From positions 62,001 to 126,000 of the forward strand of contig NZ_SHMP01000008.1 in the NCBI RefSeq assembly GCF_004217335.1: a stretch of DNA of 64,000 nucleotides, given 5' to 3'. Position numbers and translations under genes: made by a program. Of the stretch, positions 8,442 through 15,795 are shown in pieces. The notes under the pieces were generated by a model, which was not told where the DNA came from, did no database searches, and worked only from the letters and a program-made list of their open reading frames with translations. The DNA comes from Natrinema hispanicum. GTDB lineage: Archaea > Halobacteriota > Halobacteria > Halobacteriales > Natrialbaceae. Each line of letters begins with the position of its first letter. The stretch's first letter is position 1.

Positions 8442-10268
8442 TTAGCTGAAGACAGCATCGCATCGCGATTCGAGCACGCTCTGTGAGGAGTGGATGTCGT
8501 CGATGACGGACGTAATCGCAAAGAGACGGTACACGGATGTCCGATCGTGCTCGGGATACGAATCGAGGAACCGACGGAGTTCGTCGGTCACGAGGACATC
8601 GTCGACGGCCTCACACTGTTCGATCTGTGTGCGAATACAGTCGACCGTATCCGGTTGCAGCTGTGACTCCGTGTCGAGGCTGTTGAGTGATTTGACGACT
8701 GGTCGCACTGCATCGAACAGCCATGGATACCGCGAGAGCAATTCGTCTGCGAATGCCGCAACTTCGTGGCGGGTCGACGAGACGGGCACGCCGTAGTCCG
8801 GATGTGTCAGATCCGCCGCTGCAGGTTCGAGTTCCTCGAGGAACGTCCGATACAGGTTGTAGCGAGCTTTCTGGTCGGCCGGGCAGTTCATCGCATACCG
8901 GAAAAATTCGATCGAGTAAAACGGGGTCGTGCTCCAAAAGAAGAATCGATTACGATCCTCTCCTTCGAACAGGAAGTTAACGCCCCGCTCGTAGACGAGG
9001 AAGTGGACGTACTTCGACGCTGGATCCGTTTCGGGATACATGCGGAGGCGGTCGCGAACGCTCCGGCGAATCGACTCCGCCGACAGCCCCGTGATCCGAG
9101 CCACTTGCTCGAGTGAGAGAAACGAGTTCTCCCGAATAATATAGTCGATCAGCTCCGAGTCGTCCGAAATCGGCTTCGCGGGAGTGAGATCCGGGAGGGC
9201 TTTGTCCCCGCCGTCGCCGGTGACGTAGGTGAGGCCGGCGTCGTACTCCTCGCGGAGTTGCCGAAAGAACTCGAGGATAAACGAGGTCAGGAGGCCGATT
9301 TGCCCATTTTTCGTCTTGATGATTCGATCGAGATCCGAGCCGTTCGGCGGACCGACCTCGTACCGACGCCAGTCGACGTCGAACTCGTCGGCCAACTGCT
9401 GGGCGATTTCGACATCGGATGGTGGCACGAAGTCGTCGGACACCATTGTGGCTGCCGTCATTGGGATTCCCTCAGCGTGGTAGCCGGCCAGCACGGATCG
9501 GGAGTCAAGTCCGCCGCTCAACGAGAGTACGTCACGAGTGCCATACCCCGACCGCTGTCGGCAGGCCTGTTTGAACCGGTCGACGAGTTCGGCAGCGTTT
9601 CGCGTTCGGCTTCGGTCTTCGAAGGCCGGGTCGCCGAAGTCGAATCGGTGTAACGCCGTCTCCGTGACCGCACCGCGCTCCGGATCGACGGTGAGTTTCG
9701 TCCCTGGACGCAGTCGATTCGCACCGTGGACGAGCATCCGATCACCAAGCGAGTAGCCAAAGAGGAGACACTGGGCAATGCCCAGTGGATCGAACCCCTC
9801 GATCGGCGCTTCGTTGATGAGATATCGCAGCTCTCGCGAGAACAGCACCGTCTCCCCGTCGTGGAAGTAATATGTTGGCAGGCGAGCAAGCGGGTCATTG
9901 AGCAGTCCGAGCCGATCACTCTCCTTGTCGGCAGCAACGAGCAGGAACTCGCCGTCAGTCTCGAGGAGCCACTGGGTCAGAAACTCGTCGTCGCCGTCGG
10001 CCGAGAGAACGTGTGCGCCGACCGTCAGCAGTTCGCGCTCGAGTGCCTCGTCATCGCGATCATAGATGTGCCCCTCGAGACAGACCCACCGATCGTCGTT
10101 CTCGACGATCCGGATCGGATATTCGGGATACGCTGTCGTCCCGATCGAGTGCGACGCTGACTCGAAGACGACGTCGGCTTCGTACCGATCGGTGTGAACG
10201 AGTGGCTCGAGCGAGTTGGCGAACGACTGCTCGTCTATCGCAGGTGTTCGCCCAGTGATGCCGACCAT
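8442..10268 (-). CDS. Asparagine-synthase-like protein lacking the N-terminal cysteine
   Basis: This 608-residue protein has the two-domain layout of AsnB. The N-terminal half resembles the class II glutamine amidotransferase fold (LLNDPLARLPTYYF and VLFSRELRYLI near 125-150). The C-terminal half has an ATP pyrophosphatase loop, SGGLDS, at 251-256, and a GDGGDKAL motif further on. The chosen start at 10268 gives MVGITG, which aligns with the MCGI start of real amidotransferases. The catalytic Cys2 is valine here, so the glutaminase half should be inactive. An ATG nine codons upstream exists and would also not supply a cysteine. Such proteins often serve glycan or secondary-metabolite amidation using free ammonia or another nucleophile. 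The substrate is unknown. Confidence 0.8.
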   Translation of the reverse strand: MVGITGRTPAIDEQSFANSLEPLVHTDRYEADVVFESASHSIGTTAYPEYPIRIVENDDRWVCLEGHIYDRDDEALERELLTVGAHVLSADGDDEFLTQWLLETDGEFLLVAADKESDRLGLLNDPLARLPTYYFHDGETVLFSRELRYLINEAPIEGFDPLGIAQCLLFGYSLGDRMLVHGANRLRPGTKLTVDPERGAVTETALHRFDFGDPAFEDRSRTRNAAELVDRFKQACRQRSGYGTRDVLSLSGGLDSRSVLAGYHAEGIPMTAATMVSDDFVPPSDVEIAQQLADEFDVDWRRYEVGPPNGSDLDRIIKTKNGQIGLLTSFILEFFRQLREEYDAGLTYVTGDGGDKALPDLTPAKPISDDSELIDYIIRENSFLSLEQVARITGLSAESIRRSVRDRLRMYPETDPASKYVHFLVYERGVNFLFEGEDRNRFFFWSTTPFYSIEFFRYAMNCPADQKARYNLYRTFLEELEPAAADLTHPDYGVPVSSTRHEVAAFADELLSRYPWLFDAVRPVVKSLNSLDTESQLQPDTVDCIRTQIEQCEAVDDVLVTDELRRFLDSYPEHDRTSVYRLFAITSVIDDIHSSQSVLESRCDAVFS

Positions 10269-10399
10269 AGCAGTAGCCGTGTGAGCGGACACCATTGTAA
10301 TGTCGGCGTTTACGAGTCTCAGTTAGTGGCTACAGAATGCGAAGCCGTCGCGCTGCTGCGTTTCCATCGAGCCAACACAACAGGTATTCACAGTGAAAA

Positions 10400-10558
10400 T
10401 CACACGCCATGACGGTCTCGACACTCGTCGCAAATCAGTCCGCTGAACCACTTTCGCTCGCTGCAGGCATGGCAGAGTTGATGCCATTCAAAGACGAGAT
10501 CAATCTCTCTGTCCCCCGCGTTTGTGTTACCTCTGTCCCCCATTCCCCTATCTGTCAT
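10400..10558 (-). CDS. 52-residue zinc-ribbon protein
   Basis: A complete short frame (ATG at 10558, TGA ending at 10400) encodes a polar N-terminus followed by HQLCHACSERKWFSGLICDE and CRDRHGV. The two CxxC pairs (CHAC and CDEC), 16 residues apart with aromatic residues between, form a classic treble-clef or zinc-ribbon spacing. This makes it a real small protein despite its size. It sits 130 bases upstream of the asparagine-synthase-like gene in the same orientation. Tiny zinc-finger proteins are common in haloarchaea and usually have unknown regulatory roles. Confidence 0.65.
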   Translation of the reverse strand: MTDRGMGDRGNTNAGDREIDLVFEWHQLCHACSERKWFSGLICDECRDRHGV

Positions 10559-10664
10559 ATATTATGTTCAAGATAATAACGTTTGCCGTGGCAAAGCGCT
10601 GGGCCATTCGTCGGTAGCTTGACGATCTGCGTAAGAGCGACCCCACGGACCCGTTGTCTGACGC

Positions 10665-11291
10665 TCATTGACCCAGCTCCCTCCGGTGCGTTTCGAGTGG
10701 TCGCTCTCGGCGCTCGAGGCGAGTCAACGTCAGCCCTGCAGCAGTGAGCACGCCGGCGACCGGCAGGATATGGAGCGGCGTCAGGTCGGCGTATAACCCG
10801 CGGGCCGGTGGCGTCACGAGGGTCCGACAGCCGACGAGGATAATGACAAAGAGCGCCCCACTTAGCGTGACCGTCGCCGGGCGGTCAGCCGGTGACGTCA
10901 GATAGAGTGTATACGCACCCGCGCCCGCGAAGAGGGCGGTGAAATACAGTTGGAAGTCGGTCACCGGAAGTTCGGTTCCAAGCACCAATCCGAGTGCGAT
11001 GACGACCAGCGCATAGCCCATTGCCATGGTGAGCGTCATCGAAAGCAATGCCCGGCCATAGAGCAGCGTGAGACGGTGCATGAGTGTTGTCGCCACAAAA
11101 AGGACGACCACACCCGGGAGATAGATCGACAGCACCCAAGCGTTGGTCAATGAGAGGACAGCGACCATCGGCACGGCAACTACGCCACCGAGTCGAAGTC
11201 CATAGCGTGCGCGGGCCGCTTCGACAGCGAGCGCACCGGCGAAGACGACCGCGAGGACACCCAAATCCGACAGGATGGTCGGCACCATCAT
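10665..11291 (-). CDS. CapC/PgsC-like polytopic membrane protein
   Basis: This encodes 208 residues with about six hydrophobic helices. The N-terminal half contains GLRLGGVVAVPMVAVLSL and later MHRLTLLYGRALLSMTLTMA. This matches the pattern of the membrane protein CapC/PgsC of poly-gamma-glutamate synthesis (G-x-x-P/x-G-G-x-V-x-P-x-x-x-A-L ... LYGRRxFxxM). Its start overlaps the stop of the related upstream gene by four bases. No CapB ligase or CapA/D partner is in the window, so the polymer, if any, is not established. The operon also contains a DUF1102 surface subunit and a regulator, which may mean a different role, such as a membrane platform or scaffold for that system. Last gene of the minus-strand operon. 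Confidence 0.6.
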   Translation of the reverse strand: MMVPTILSDLGVLAVVFAGALAVEAARARYGLRLGGVVAVPMVAVLSLTNAWVLSIYLPGVVVLFVATTLMHRLTLLYGRALLSMTLTMAMGYALVVIALGLVLGTELPVTDFQLYFTALFAGAGAYTLYLTSPADRPATVTLSGALFVIILVGCRTLVTPPARGLYADLTPLHILPVAGVLTAAGLTLTRLERRERPLETHRRELGQ

Positions 11292-11674
11292 TCGACACCT
11301 CTCGCATCGGCACTGGAACCCGGAGCCATCGCCGTCAGTGGTTCCAATTCGGTCGGAACGTTCAGACCCGTCACCGGCAGCGACAGGCCGCTCATCGCAA
11401 GCGTGCCAGCGACTGGAACGATCGCATCCGCGGCCAGCGAGGCCAGAACCAGTGCGCGGCGATGAATCGATGTCCGCTGGCTACTGAGGCCAACGGCAGC
11501 AATCGCCACTGCAACGCTGCCCAAGAACACCGGGTGGACACTGACGGCCACGAGCGTAGCGAGCGCTACCAGCGAAACGACGACCACGCCGCTGAGTCGC
11601 AGGCCGGTCAGTTGCATGAGCGCGATACTCGCCGTGAGCCCGAGGACTGTCACCAACACTGCGCTGAGCATCAC
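11288..11674 (-). CDS. Second CapC/PgsC-like membrane protein (short)
   Basis: This 128-residue protein has three to four hydrophobic helices and the segment GLRLSGVVVVSLVALATL, closely parallel to GLRLGGVVAVPMVAVLSL in the next gene. It is therefore a shorter paralogue of the same CapC-like fold. The LYGR-type motif is reduced to SIHRRALVLASL. It overlaps the neighbours on both sides by four bases (start with the DUF1102 gene stop, stop with the 208-aa gene start), which indicates a tightly coupled operon. The pair may form a heteromeric membrane complex. Confidence 0.55.
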   Translation of the reverse strand: MMLSAVLVTVLGLTASIALMQLTGLRLSGVVVVSLVALATLVAVSVHPVFLGSVAVAIAAVGLSSQRTSIHRRALVLASLAADAIVPVAGTLAMSGLSLPVTGLNVPTELEPLTAMAPGSSADARGVE

Positions 11675-12216
11675 CGGTCGGTCCCCCCAGCTTGCGTTTG
11701 GCTGCGGTTCTCGCAGCCGCCTTTGTCGGTCCGGTTCGTATCGGCCGCCGCGTCAGCGGCACACTCGGGCCACTCGAGCGTGAGATCACGCTCAGCTTCG
11801 ATCTGGATTCCGTCTCCACTGGCGTCGATCTCGATCGTTCCCGTCACCGTGCCACTGACTGGCTGACTGGCCGCTGGCTCGATCTCGACGGTGACGTCGA
11901 TTCGCTCGCCAGGACCGAGTCGATCGCCGGACATGTCGAACTGGAACTCGTCGGCTGCGAGCGTGACTGTGATCGGCTCCGGGAGTTGGTTGATCACGTC
12001 GAACGAGACCGGTGACTGACGAGCGTCGCCCTCAAATAGCAGGCCGCCGTCTTCGACTCCGTCATCGGTCAGTCCGAGATAGGCGTCGGCATCGTCGACG
12101 ACCGCGACACGAATATCACGATCGGCTTTCGCGGTCGAGAAACTAGTAGTGTCGACCGCGAGGACGCTACTCGAACCGACGATCATCGCCAGTGTTGCGC
12201 GTCTCGTCCGTTTCAT
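11671..12216 (-). CDS. DUF1102-family secreted protein
   Basis: This 181-residue protein starts at 12216 (MKRTRRATLAMIVGSSSVLA), giving a normal export leader. An ATG 21 codons upstream is less likely because it puts a long charged stretch before the leader. After cleavage comes ADRDIRVAVVDDADAYLGL, the hallmark N-terminal block shared with the two plus-strand DUF1102 proteins nearby. The rest (about 65-155) is beta-rich, with PITVTLAADEFQFDMSG and GERIDVTVEIEP. It ends with a Cys-containing, hydrophilic tail. Unlike its relatives it has a C-terminal cysteine pair. It is probably an extracellular subunit or adaptor of the surface structure encoded by this locus. Confidence 0.7.
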   Translation of the reverse strand: MKRTRRATLAMIVGSSSVLAVDTTSFSTAKADRDIRVAVVDDADAYLGLTDDGVEDGGLLFEGDARQSPVSFDVINQLPEPITVTLAADEFQFDMSGDRLGPGERIDVTVEIEPAASQPVSGTVTGTIEIDASGDGIQIEAERDLTLEWPECAADAAADTNRTDKGGCENRSQTQAGGTDR

Positions 12217-12280
12217 AGCCCTCGTGTACTCTCGGAGACTCGTTCCGATATCGAGCGTAACGCGTCCACTCGTCGACACA

Positions 12281-12937
12281 TCAGTTATCTCGTGACCGGT
12301 CGTGGTACTCGAGTTCCACGTCCGGTGGTTCCTCTGTAATGCCGAGCCGGTTTTGTCGCTCGCAGTACTGGTGTGCGATCGCGGAGACGCCGAAGGAGAC
12401 GATGACGAACACGAACCAGGAAGACGGCGAGAGCTGACTGAGCGGCGTCAGGCCGCTCGTCGCGACCAGGTACAGCGCGCCGGTCAGTCCTGTCAGTCCG
12501 AAGTAGTACGCGCCCCAGGGAATCTCGCGTCCGCGAACGACGTCCATATAGATTTCAACATCCTCGAGTGCTGGCGTCGGTTTGACTGTGCCCCGGTCGC
12601 GATCGAACTCAACGACGCCAGCGTCGTCCATCTTCGGGAGGTGCGTCTGCTGGATCGCCGTGTAGACTCGCTTGCGATCACTACTCGATACCTTCTCGTA
12701 CTCGAGACCGTCTTCCCAGGCGGCGATCTCCTGTGAGAGATCGCCGATGTCGACCGTGTCTGCGTCTCGCATAAGCGTATGCAAGATGTATCGTCGTCGC
12801 CGGTTGGACAAGAGCGTGAAAAGCTCGTCTTCGGTGAGTGCGTCGCCTTCCGCCCCCGATGAGTCCGTTTGCTCGTCGTCTGTGTCTAACTCTAGCGTAT
12901 CGGTCTCTTTGGATGTCTCCGCTTGAGTTGCCCCCAT
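12281..12937 (-). CDS. DUF7344-type winged-helix regulator with two membrane helices
   Basis: This 218-residue protein has an acidic N-terminal tail, then a winged-helix domain (about 32-125). ELFTLLSNRRRRYILHTLMR and VYTAIQQTHLPKMDDAGVVE are the typical haloarchaeal DUF7344 features. Two membrane helices follow (about 142-160 and 168-188), with a hydrophilic C-terminus. It is divergent from the plus-strand DUF1102 genes across a 514-base region packed with GTCAAC repeats, and it heads the minus-strand operon ending at 10665. A membrane-tethered transcription factor controlling both arms of the locus is the simplest inference. Confidence 0.75.
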   Translation of the reverse strand: MGATQAETSKETDTLELDTDDEQTDSSGAEGDALTEDELFTLLSNRRRRYILHTLMRDADTVDIGDLSQEIAAWEDGLEYEKVSSSDRKRVYTAIQQTHLPKMDDAGVVEFDRDRGTVKPTPALEDVEIYMDVVRGREIPWGAYYFGLTGLTGALYLVATSGLTPLSQLSPSSWFVFVIVSFGVSAIAHQYCERQNRLGITEEPPDVELEYHDRSRDN

Positions 12938-13047
12938 TACAGGTCTACCATCCTACATTACCCACTAAAAGTATTACTAATTAATAATTGGTTGACTGCC
13001 AGATCTTCTATAACCGACGAAATTCGGGTTCTCATCGAATTTGAGTC

Positions 13048-13191
13048 GGCCGGTCAACGACACGACTACCGTCTAGATGGTCGGTCAACCGGCGATATAC
13101 CGGTTTTCGAGGGTCGGTCAGACCCAGTTTGACCGCCAGTCAACCGCACCGATACCGGCTCGCGGTGGTCGTCGACCGCGAGTCAACGACA
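13048..13191. promoter_or_regulatory. GTCAAC operator-like array between divergent operons
   Basis: Five copies of [CA][GG]GTCAAC or a near variant occur at 13052-13058, 13083-13089, 13116-13121 (GGTCAG variant), 13138-13144 and 13181-13187. Start-to-start spacings are 31, 33, 22 and 43 bases, close to multiples of one helical turn, so the sites would face one side of the DNA. Several sit in a longer context GGTCGGTCAAC. The same word recurs as an inverted repeat before the signal peptidase gene (15651-15687). Confidence 0.5.
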
Positions 13192-13316
13192 GTCCGACCG
13201 CAGTTTTCACTGACTCAAGTGGTGGTCGACTCGAGTCGACCTGTCCCATACACCCGCCCCGATTTCGGTCGGGCGTGTGTTGACCACTGGACACCAAAAA
13301 TTGCGATCGACTCCAC

Positions 13317-13333
13317 GACTGTATTACAATACC
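13317..13333 (+). promoter_or_regulatory. CTGTATTACAAT element upstream of DUF1102 operon
   Basis: CTGTATTACAATACC lies about 120 bases before the ATG at 13452. Nearly identical elements occur at 14972-14990 and 15684-15701 before the next two plus-strand transcription units. The AT-rich core TATTACAAT could be a non-canonical TATA box with a long leader, or an activator site. Confidence 0.4.
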
Positions 13334-13451
13334 CCTTGCTGGACACGGATGATCTGTGATCCCCGCGGCGGGGATCTGGGCGACGACGAGCTGACGTGGC
13401 GCGATGAGGTGTGGTCGCCCGTGAGAGACAACCAATACGGAGAATCCAACA

Positions 13452-13997
13452 ATGCAACGACGCAAATTCGTCATCGGAATGGGAGCACTGGCATCGGGAG
13501 CAGCTGCGGGCATCGGAACTGGCGCGTTCTCGAGCGTGAGCGCAACACGAAACGTCGATGTCGAGGTCGCCGACGACGCGTCCGCCTACCTGCGACTGCA
13601 GGGAACTGGCGGTAACAACTCGGATTACGTCACCGACGACGGGGACGGCGGTACGCTGACGATCGATCTCAGCTCGAGCAACAGCGGAGATGTTTCCGGC
13701 GGTGGTGAGGGTGTCAACCCCGACGCAGTCACGAAAATCGATAACCTGTTTACCGTCGAAAATCAGGGGACTCAGGAGGTCGACGTGAGCATTTCCAAGT
13801 CCGGAGACAATAAGGGGCTCGTCGAGTTCTACCCCAACGCTGACTACGACGGCGATTCGCTCTCGGACAGCGCCGAGACGCTCGGAACTGGTATCAGCAC
13901 GGATGTCAGCATCAAAATCGACACGACGGATGCAGGCCTCAGCGACGAAACCGAACTGCTCGACTCGGTGACCTTCAACGCGGTCGCGACGAACTAA
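13452..13997 (+). CDS. DUF1102-family Tat-exported surface subunit (first copy)
   Basis: This encodes 181 residues. The leader MQRRKFVIGMGALASGAAAG has RRKF plus a hydrophobic core and ends near GTGAFSSVSA. The mature protein begins with RNVDVEVADDASAYLRL, the DUF1102 signature, followed by a beta-rich Gly/Asp/Ser/Asn-rich domain with FTVENQGTQEVDVSISKSGD at about 98-117. The GTxAFSS-x-A-x-R-x-V arrangement is reminiscent of the leader-strand boundary of TasA/camelysin proteins, which are processed by a SipW-type signal peptidase. Such a peptidase gene lies 1.8 kb downstream. The function as a filament or matrix subunit is inference. It is 15 bases from the next paralogue. Confidence 0.75.
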   Translation: MQRRKFVIGMGALASGAAAGIGTGAFSSVSATRNVDVEVADDASAYLRLQGTGGNNSDYVTDDGDGGTLTIDLSSSNSGDVSGGGEGVNPDAVTKIDNLFTVENQGTQEVDVSISKSGDNKGLVEFYPNADYDGDSLSDSAETLGTGISTDVSIKIDTTDAGLSDETELLDSVTFNAVATN

Positions 13998-14012
13998 CAG
14001 GGCTGGAACGTC

Positions 14013-14615
14013 ATGGAACGACGAAAATTTGTCCTGAGTGTCGGCGCGCTCGCCGCCGGTGGCAGCCTCACGCTCGGCACCGGCGCGTTCAGCAGTCTCG
14101 AGGCCGAGCGCGACGTCGCCGTCAACGTCGCCGCCGACGCCAGCGCGTATCTTGGGATTCAACCCGGCGATGGACCGAACGGCAACTACGTCGACACGAC
14201 ATCCAGTGACGCGCTCGCGATCAACCTCACCGGCGATAATAACAACATCGGTAATGGACTCGCCGGTGGCCAGGGATTGAACGCGAACGCCATCACGGGG
14301 ATCGAAGACATCTTCCAGGTCAAGAACCAGGGAACCCAGGAGATCGAACTCAAGATTGCCCCGATCGCCTTCAGCGACGTCGACAGGACCGGCTCAGAGG
14401 ATAAAAGCCTTGTCGTCCTGCTGGTGCCACAGATCGGTCGGCTCGAGGTCAGGTATGACCTGTCGTGGGAGCCTTCGGTGAACCTCATGTCCATCTCGAC
14501 GCTGTCACCCGGCGACAAGATCGAGTTCAGCCTGGTGGCGATCGCACTGCCCGACAGCGCAGTCGACTCGGTGGCTATCGACGACGAAATCGAACTCACT
14601 GCGGAGGCGATCTAA
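14013..14615 (+). CDS. DUF1102-family Tat-exported surface subunit (second copy)
   Basis: This 200-residue paralogue of the preceding gene has the leader MERRKFVLSVGALAAGGSLT, boundary LGTGAFSSLEA, signature RDVAVNVAADASAYLGI, and the shared internal block IFQVKNQGTQEIELKI (about 108-123). It is longer at the C-terminus, with alternating hydrophobic strands ending IDDEIELTAEAI. The two tandem copies probably arose by duplication and may be major and minor subunits of one polymer. It is followed by a 41-codon frame one base after its stop codon. Confidence 0.75.
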   Translation: MERRKFVLSVGALAAGGSLTLGTGAFSSLEAERDVAVNVAADASAYLGIQPGDGPNGNYVDTTSSDALAINLTGDNNNIGNGLAGGQGLNANAITGIEDIFQVKNQGTQEIELKIAPIAFSDVDRTGSEDKSLVVLLVPQIGRLEVRYDLSWEPSVNLMSISTLSPGDKIEFSLVAIALPDSAVDSVAIDDEIELTAEAI

Positions 14616-14616
14616 C

Positions 14617-14742
14617 ATGGCAGACGACACACCAACGCTCACCGATTACGAGGAGACCGCCGATGTCGAATTCGACATGAGCGACGAAGAGATCGACCGC
14701 GAGACGATCAACGCGGAACTGGAGCGACTCTTCTCCAGTTAG
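14617..14742 (+). CDS. 41-residue acidic peptide in the DUF1102 operon
   Basis: A short frame starts one base after the DUF1102 stop (TAACATGG) and ends with TAG at 14742. It encodes MADDTPTLTDYEETADVEFD, continuing MSDEEIDRETINAELERLFSS. It is extremely acidic and helical, with no export signal. Its placement, intact frame, haloarchaeal composition and the T-tract just behind its stop argue that it is the last gene of the transcript. I do not recognise a family. A cytoplasmic chaperone or adaptor for the exported subunits is possible. Confidence 0.55.
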   Translation: MADDTPTLTDYEETADVEFDMSDEEIDRETINAELERLFSS

Positions 14743-14756
14743 GCGGCCGACACTGA

Positions 14757-14763
14757 CTTTTTT
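14757..14763 (+). terminator. T-tract terminator after the DUF1102 operon
   Basis: A run of six T (ACTTTTTTG) lies 15 bases after the stop of the 41-residue frame in otherwise GC-rich DNA. This fits archaeal oligo-T termination. No hairpin is needed or obvious. Confidence 0.45.
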
Positions 14764-14971
14764 GCCCGTCGGCGTCGCTCACCCAGCCACGATCGATCCT
14801 CACAATCGGGCTATCTCGTCGCTGATCTCGACCAATAGTTCTCGACGATCGTCTCGCCGACCGTTTTGGATCGCAAATTGGCGTCCTCGCTCGTTTTCGA
14901 ACGCAGCCGTGGCTACCCGAACCTACAGCCTCGCATTAACTTCCGGTTTGACGACCGCGAGACACCTCAAC

Positions 14972-14990
14972 GGCTGTATTACAATGGTCC
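14972..14990 (+). promoter_or_regulatory. CTGTATTACAATGG element (second copy)
   Basis: GGCTGTATTACAATGGTCC lies 80-100 bases before the start of the DUF5658-like gene at 15071. It matches the elements at 13317 and 15684. Confidence 0.4.
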
Positions 14991-15070
14991 GTGGCATGTC
15001 CGGATACTCTCGAGTAGCAGCTGAGTGCCGCCCGAAACAGCCACGCGGGAAAACAGGAAGCCCTCGAGCC

Positions 15071-15493
15071 ATGGACGGAACACCGATACGACGCTATCTT
15101 CGAGCACTGGTCGCCGCGATCGATGATCGACAGCCGGACGAGCGAACGGGAATCGTCAACAGAACACCGACTGACCGACGACTCTGGCTTGCCGTCGTGG
15201 TCGCGATCGGTGCCGATCTCGGAACCACGATCAGCGGTCTCACGTTCGGGCTCGAGGAGTCGAACCCTGCGGGGGTACTCGTACTCGACAGTGTGGGTGT
15301 GCTCGGACTTTTCGGGTTGAAAGCGCTGGTCGTCGGGTTTGGACTCGTGGTCGCCGCTGCCGTCTTGCAAGCGCCGGATCGGATCGCCCCCGATTACGTC
15401 ACGCTCATCGTGCCGGCTGGGCTCGCAAGCGTCTGGCTGCTCGCCGCGACGTGGAACGCCTACCTGCTGGCGAAGGTCCTGGTCGGTGCCTGA
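15071..15493 (+). CDS. DUF5658-like membrane protein
   Basis: This 140-residue protein has a cytoplasmic N-terminus and three to four helices (about 38-57, 70-98, 108-135). The block GADLGTTISGLTFGLEESNP, an acidic residue in the first helix and a conserved E-x-NP turn, is the pattern of small archaeal DUF5658 proteins. A longer open frame begins at 14762, but its first 100 residues are Arg/Ser-rich and cross the T-tract region, so the ATG at 15071 is preferred. The function is unknown. Its position inside the surface-subunit locus suggests a membrane component of the same system. Confidence 0.65.
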   Translation: MDGTPIRRYLRALVAAIDDRQPDERTGIVNRTPTDRRLWLAVVVAIGADLGTTISGLTFGLEESNPAGVLVLDSVGVLGLFGLKALVVGFGLVVAAAVLQAPDRIAPDYVTLIVPAGLASVWLLAATWNAYLLAKVLVGA

Positions 15494-15650
15494 GACGGGC
15501 TGCTGTCCAGATGTCCCGGTGGGCCCGCACTGCGGGGTGCGGTCCCACCGGCCCTAACCGATAGGAGTTCGTCTGACAGCGTGAGCAGTTCCTCGTCACT
15601 CCAGGACACAGGGTCAACAGGAGCAATACTGGTCGCTCGAGTTTGAAAAC

Positions 15651-15687
15651 CGATCGTTGACCATGCCCTCTGGTCGGTCAACGATCG
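15651..15687. promoter_or_regulatory. Perfect 12-bp inverted repeat with the GTCAAC word
   Basis: CGATCGTTGACC (15651-15662) is mirrored by GGTCAACGATCG (15676-15687) with a 13-base spacer, 109 bases before the signal peptidase ATG. The core is the same GGTCAAC word as in the array at 13048-13191, and another single copy (GGGTCAACAG) lies at 15611. This is a good candidate operator for the locus regulator. Confidence 0.55.
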
Positions 15688-15701
15688 TCTTACAATGGTT
15701 G
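15684..15701 (+). promoter_or_regulatory. CTTACAATGG element (third copy)
   Basis: ATCGTCTTACAATGGTTG overlaps the right arm of the inverted repeat and lies about 95 bases before 15796. It resembles the elements at 13317 and 14972. Confidence 0.35.
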
Positions 15702-15795
15702 TGGCCGACCATTATCGGATCAATACGATCAGCAGCACGAACTAGTTATCTATCAATAATTACAAATAGATGGACATGACTTGGCTAGATAACGG

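Noticed and set aside
13215..14162. 315-codon antisense frame over the DUF1102 genes
   Set aside because: Antisense to proteins with clear leaders and signatures; composition (Val/Arg/Ala) typical of shadows.
14762..15070. Upstream extension of the DUF5658-like gene
   Set aside because: The first 100 residues are Ser/Arg-rich, begin just behind a T-tract and cover the promoter-like element; the ATG at 15071 gives the family-like start.
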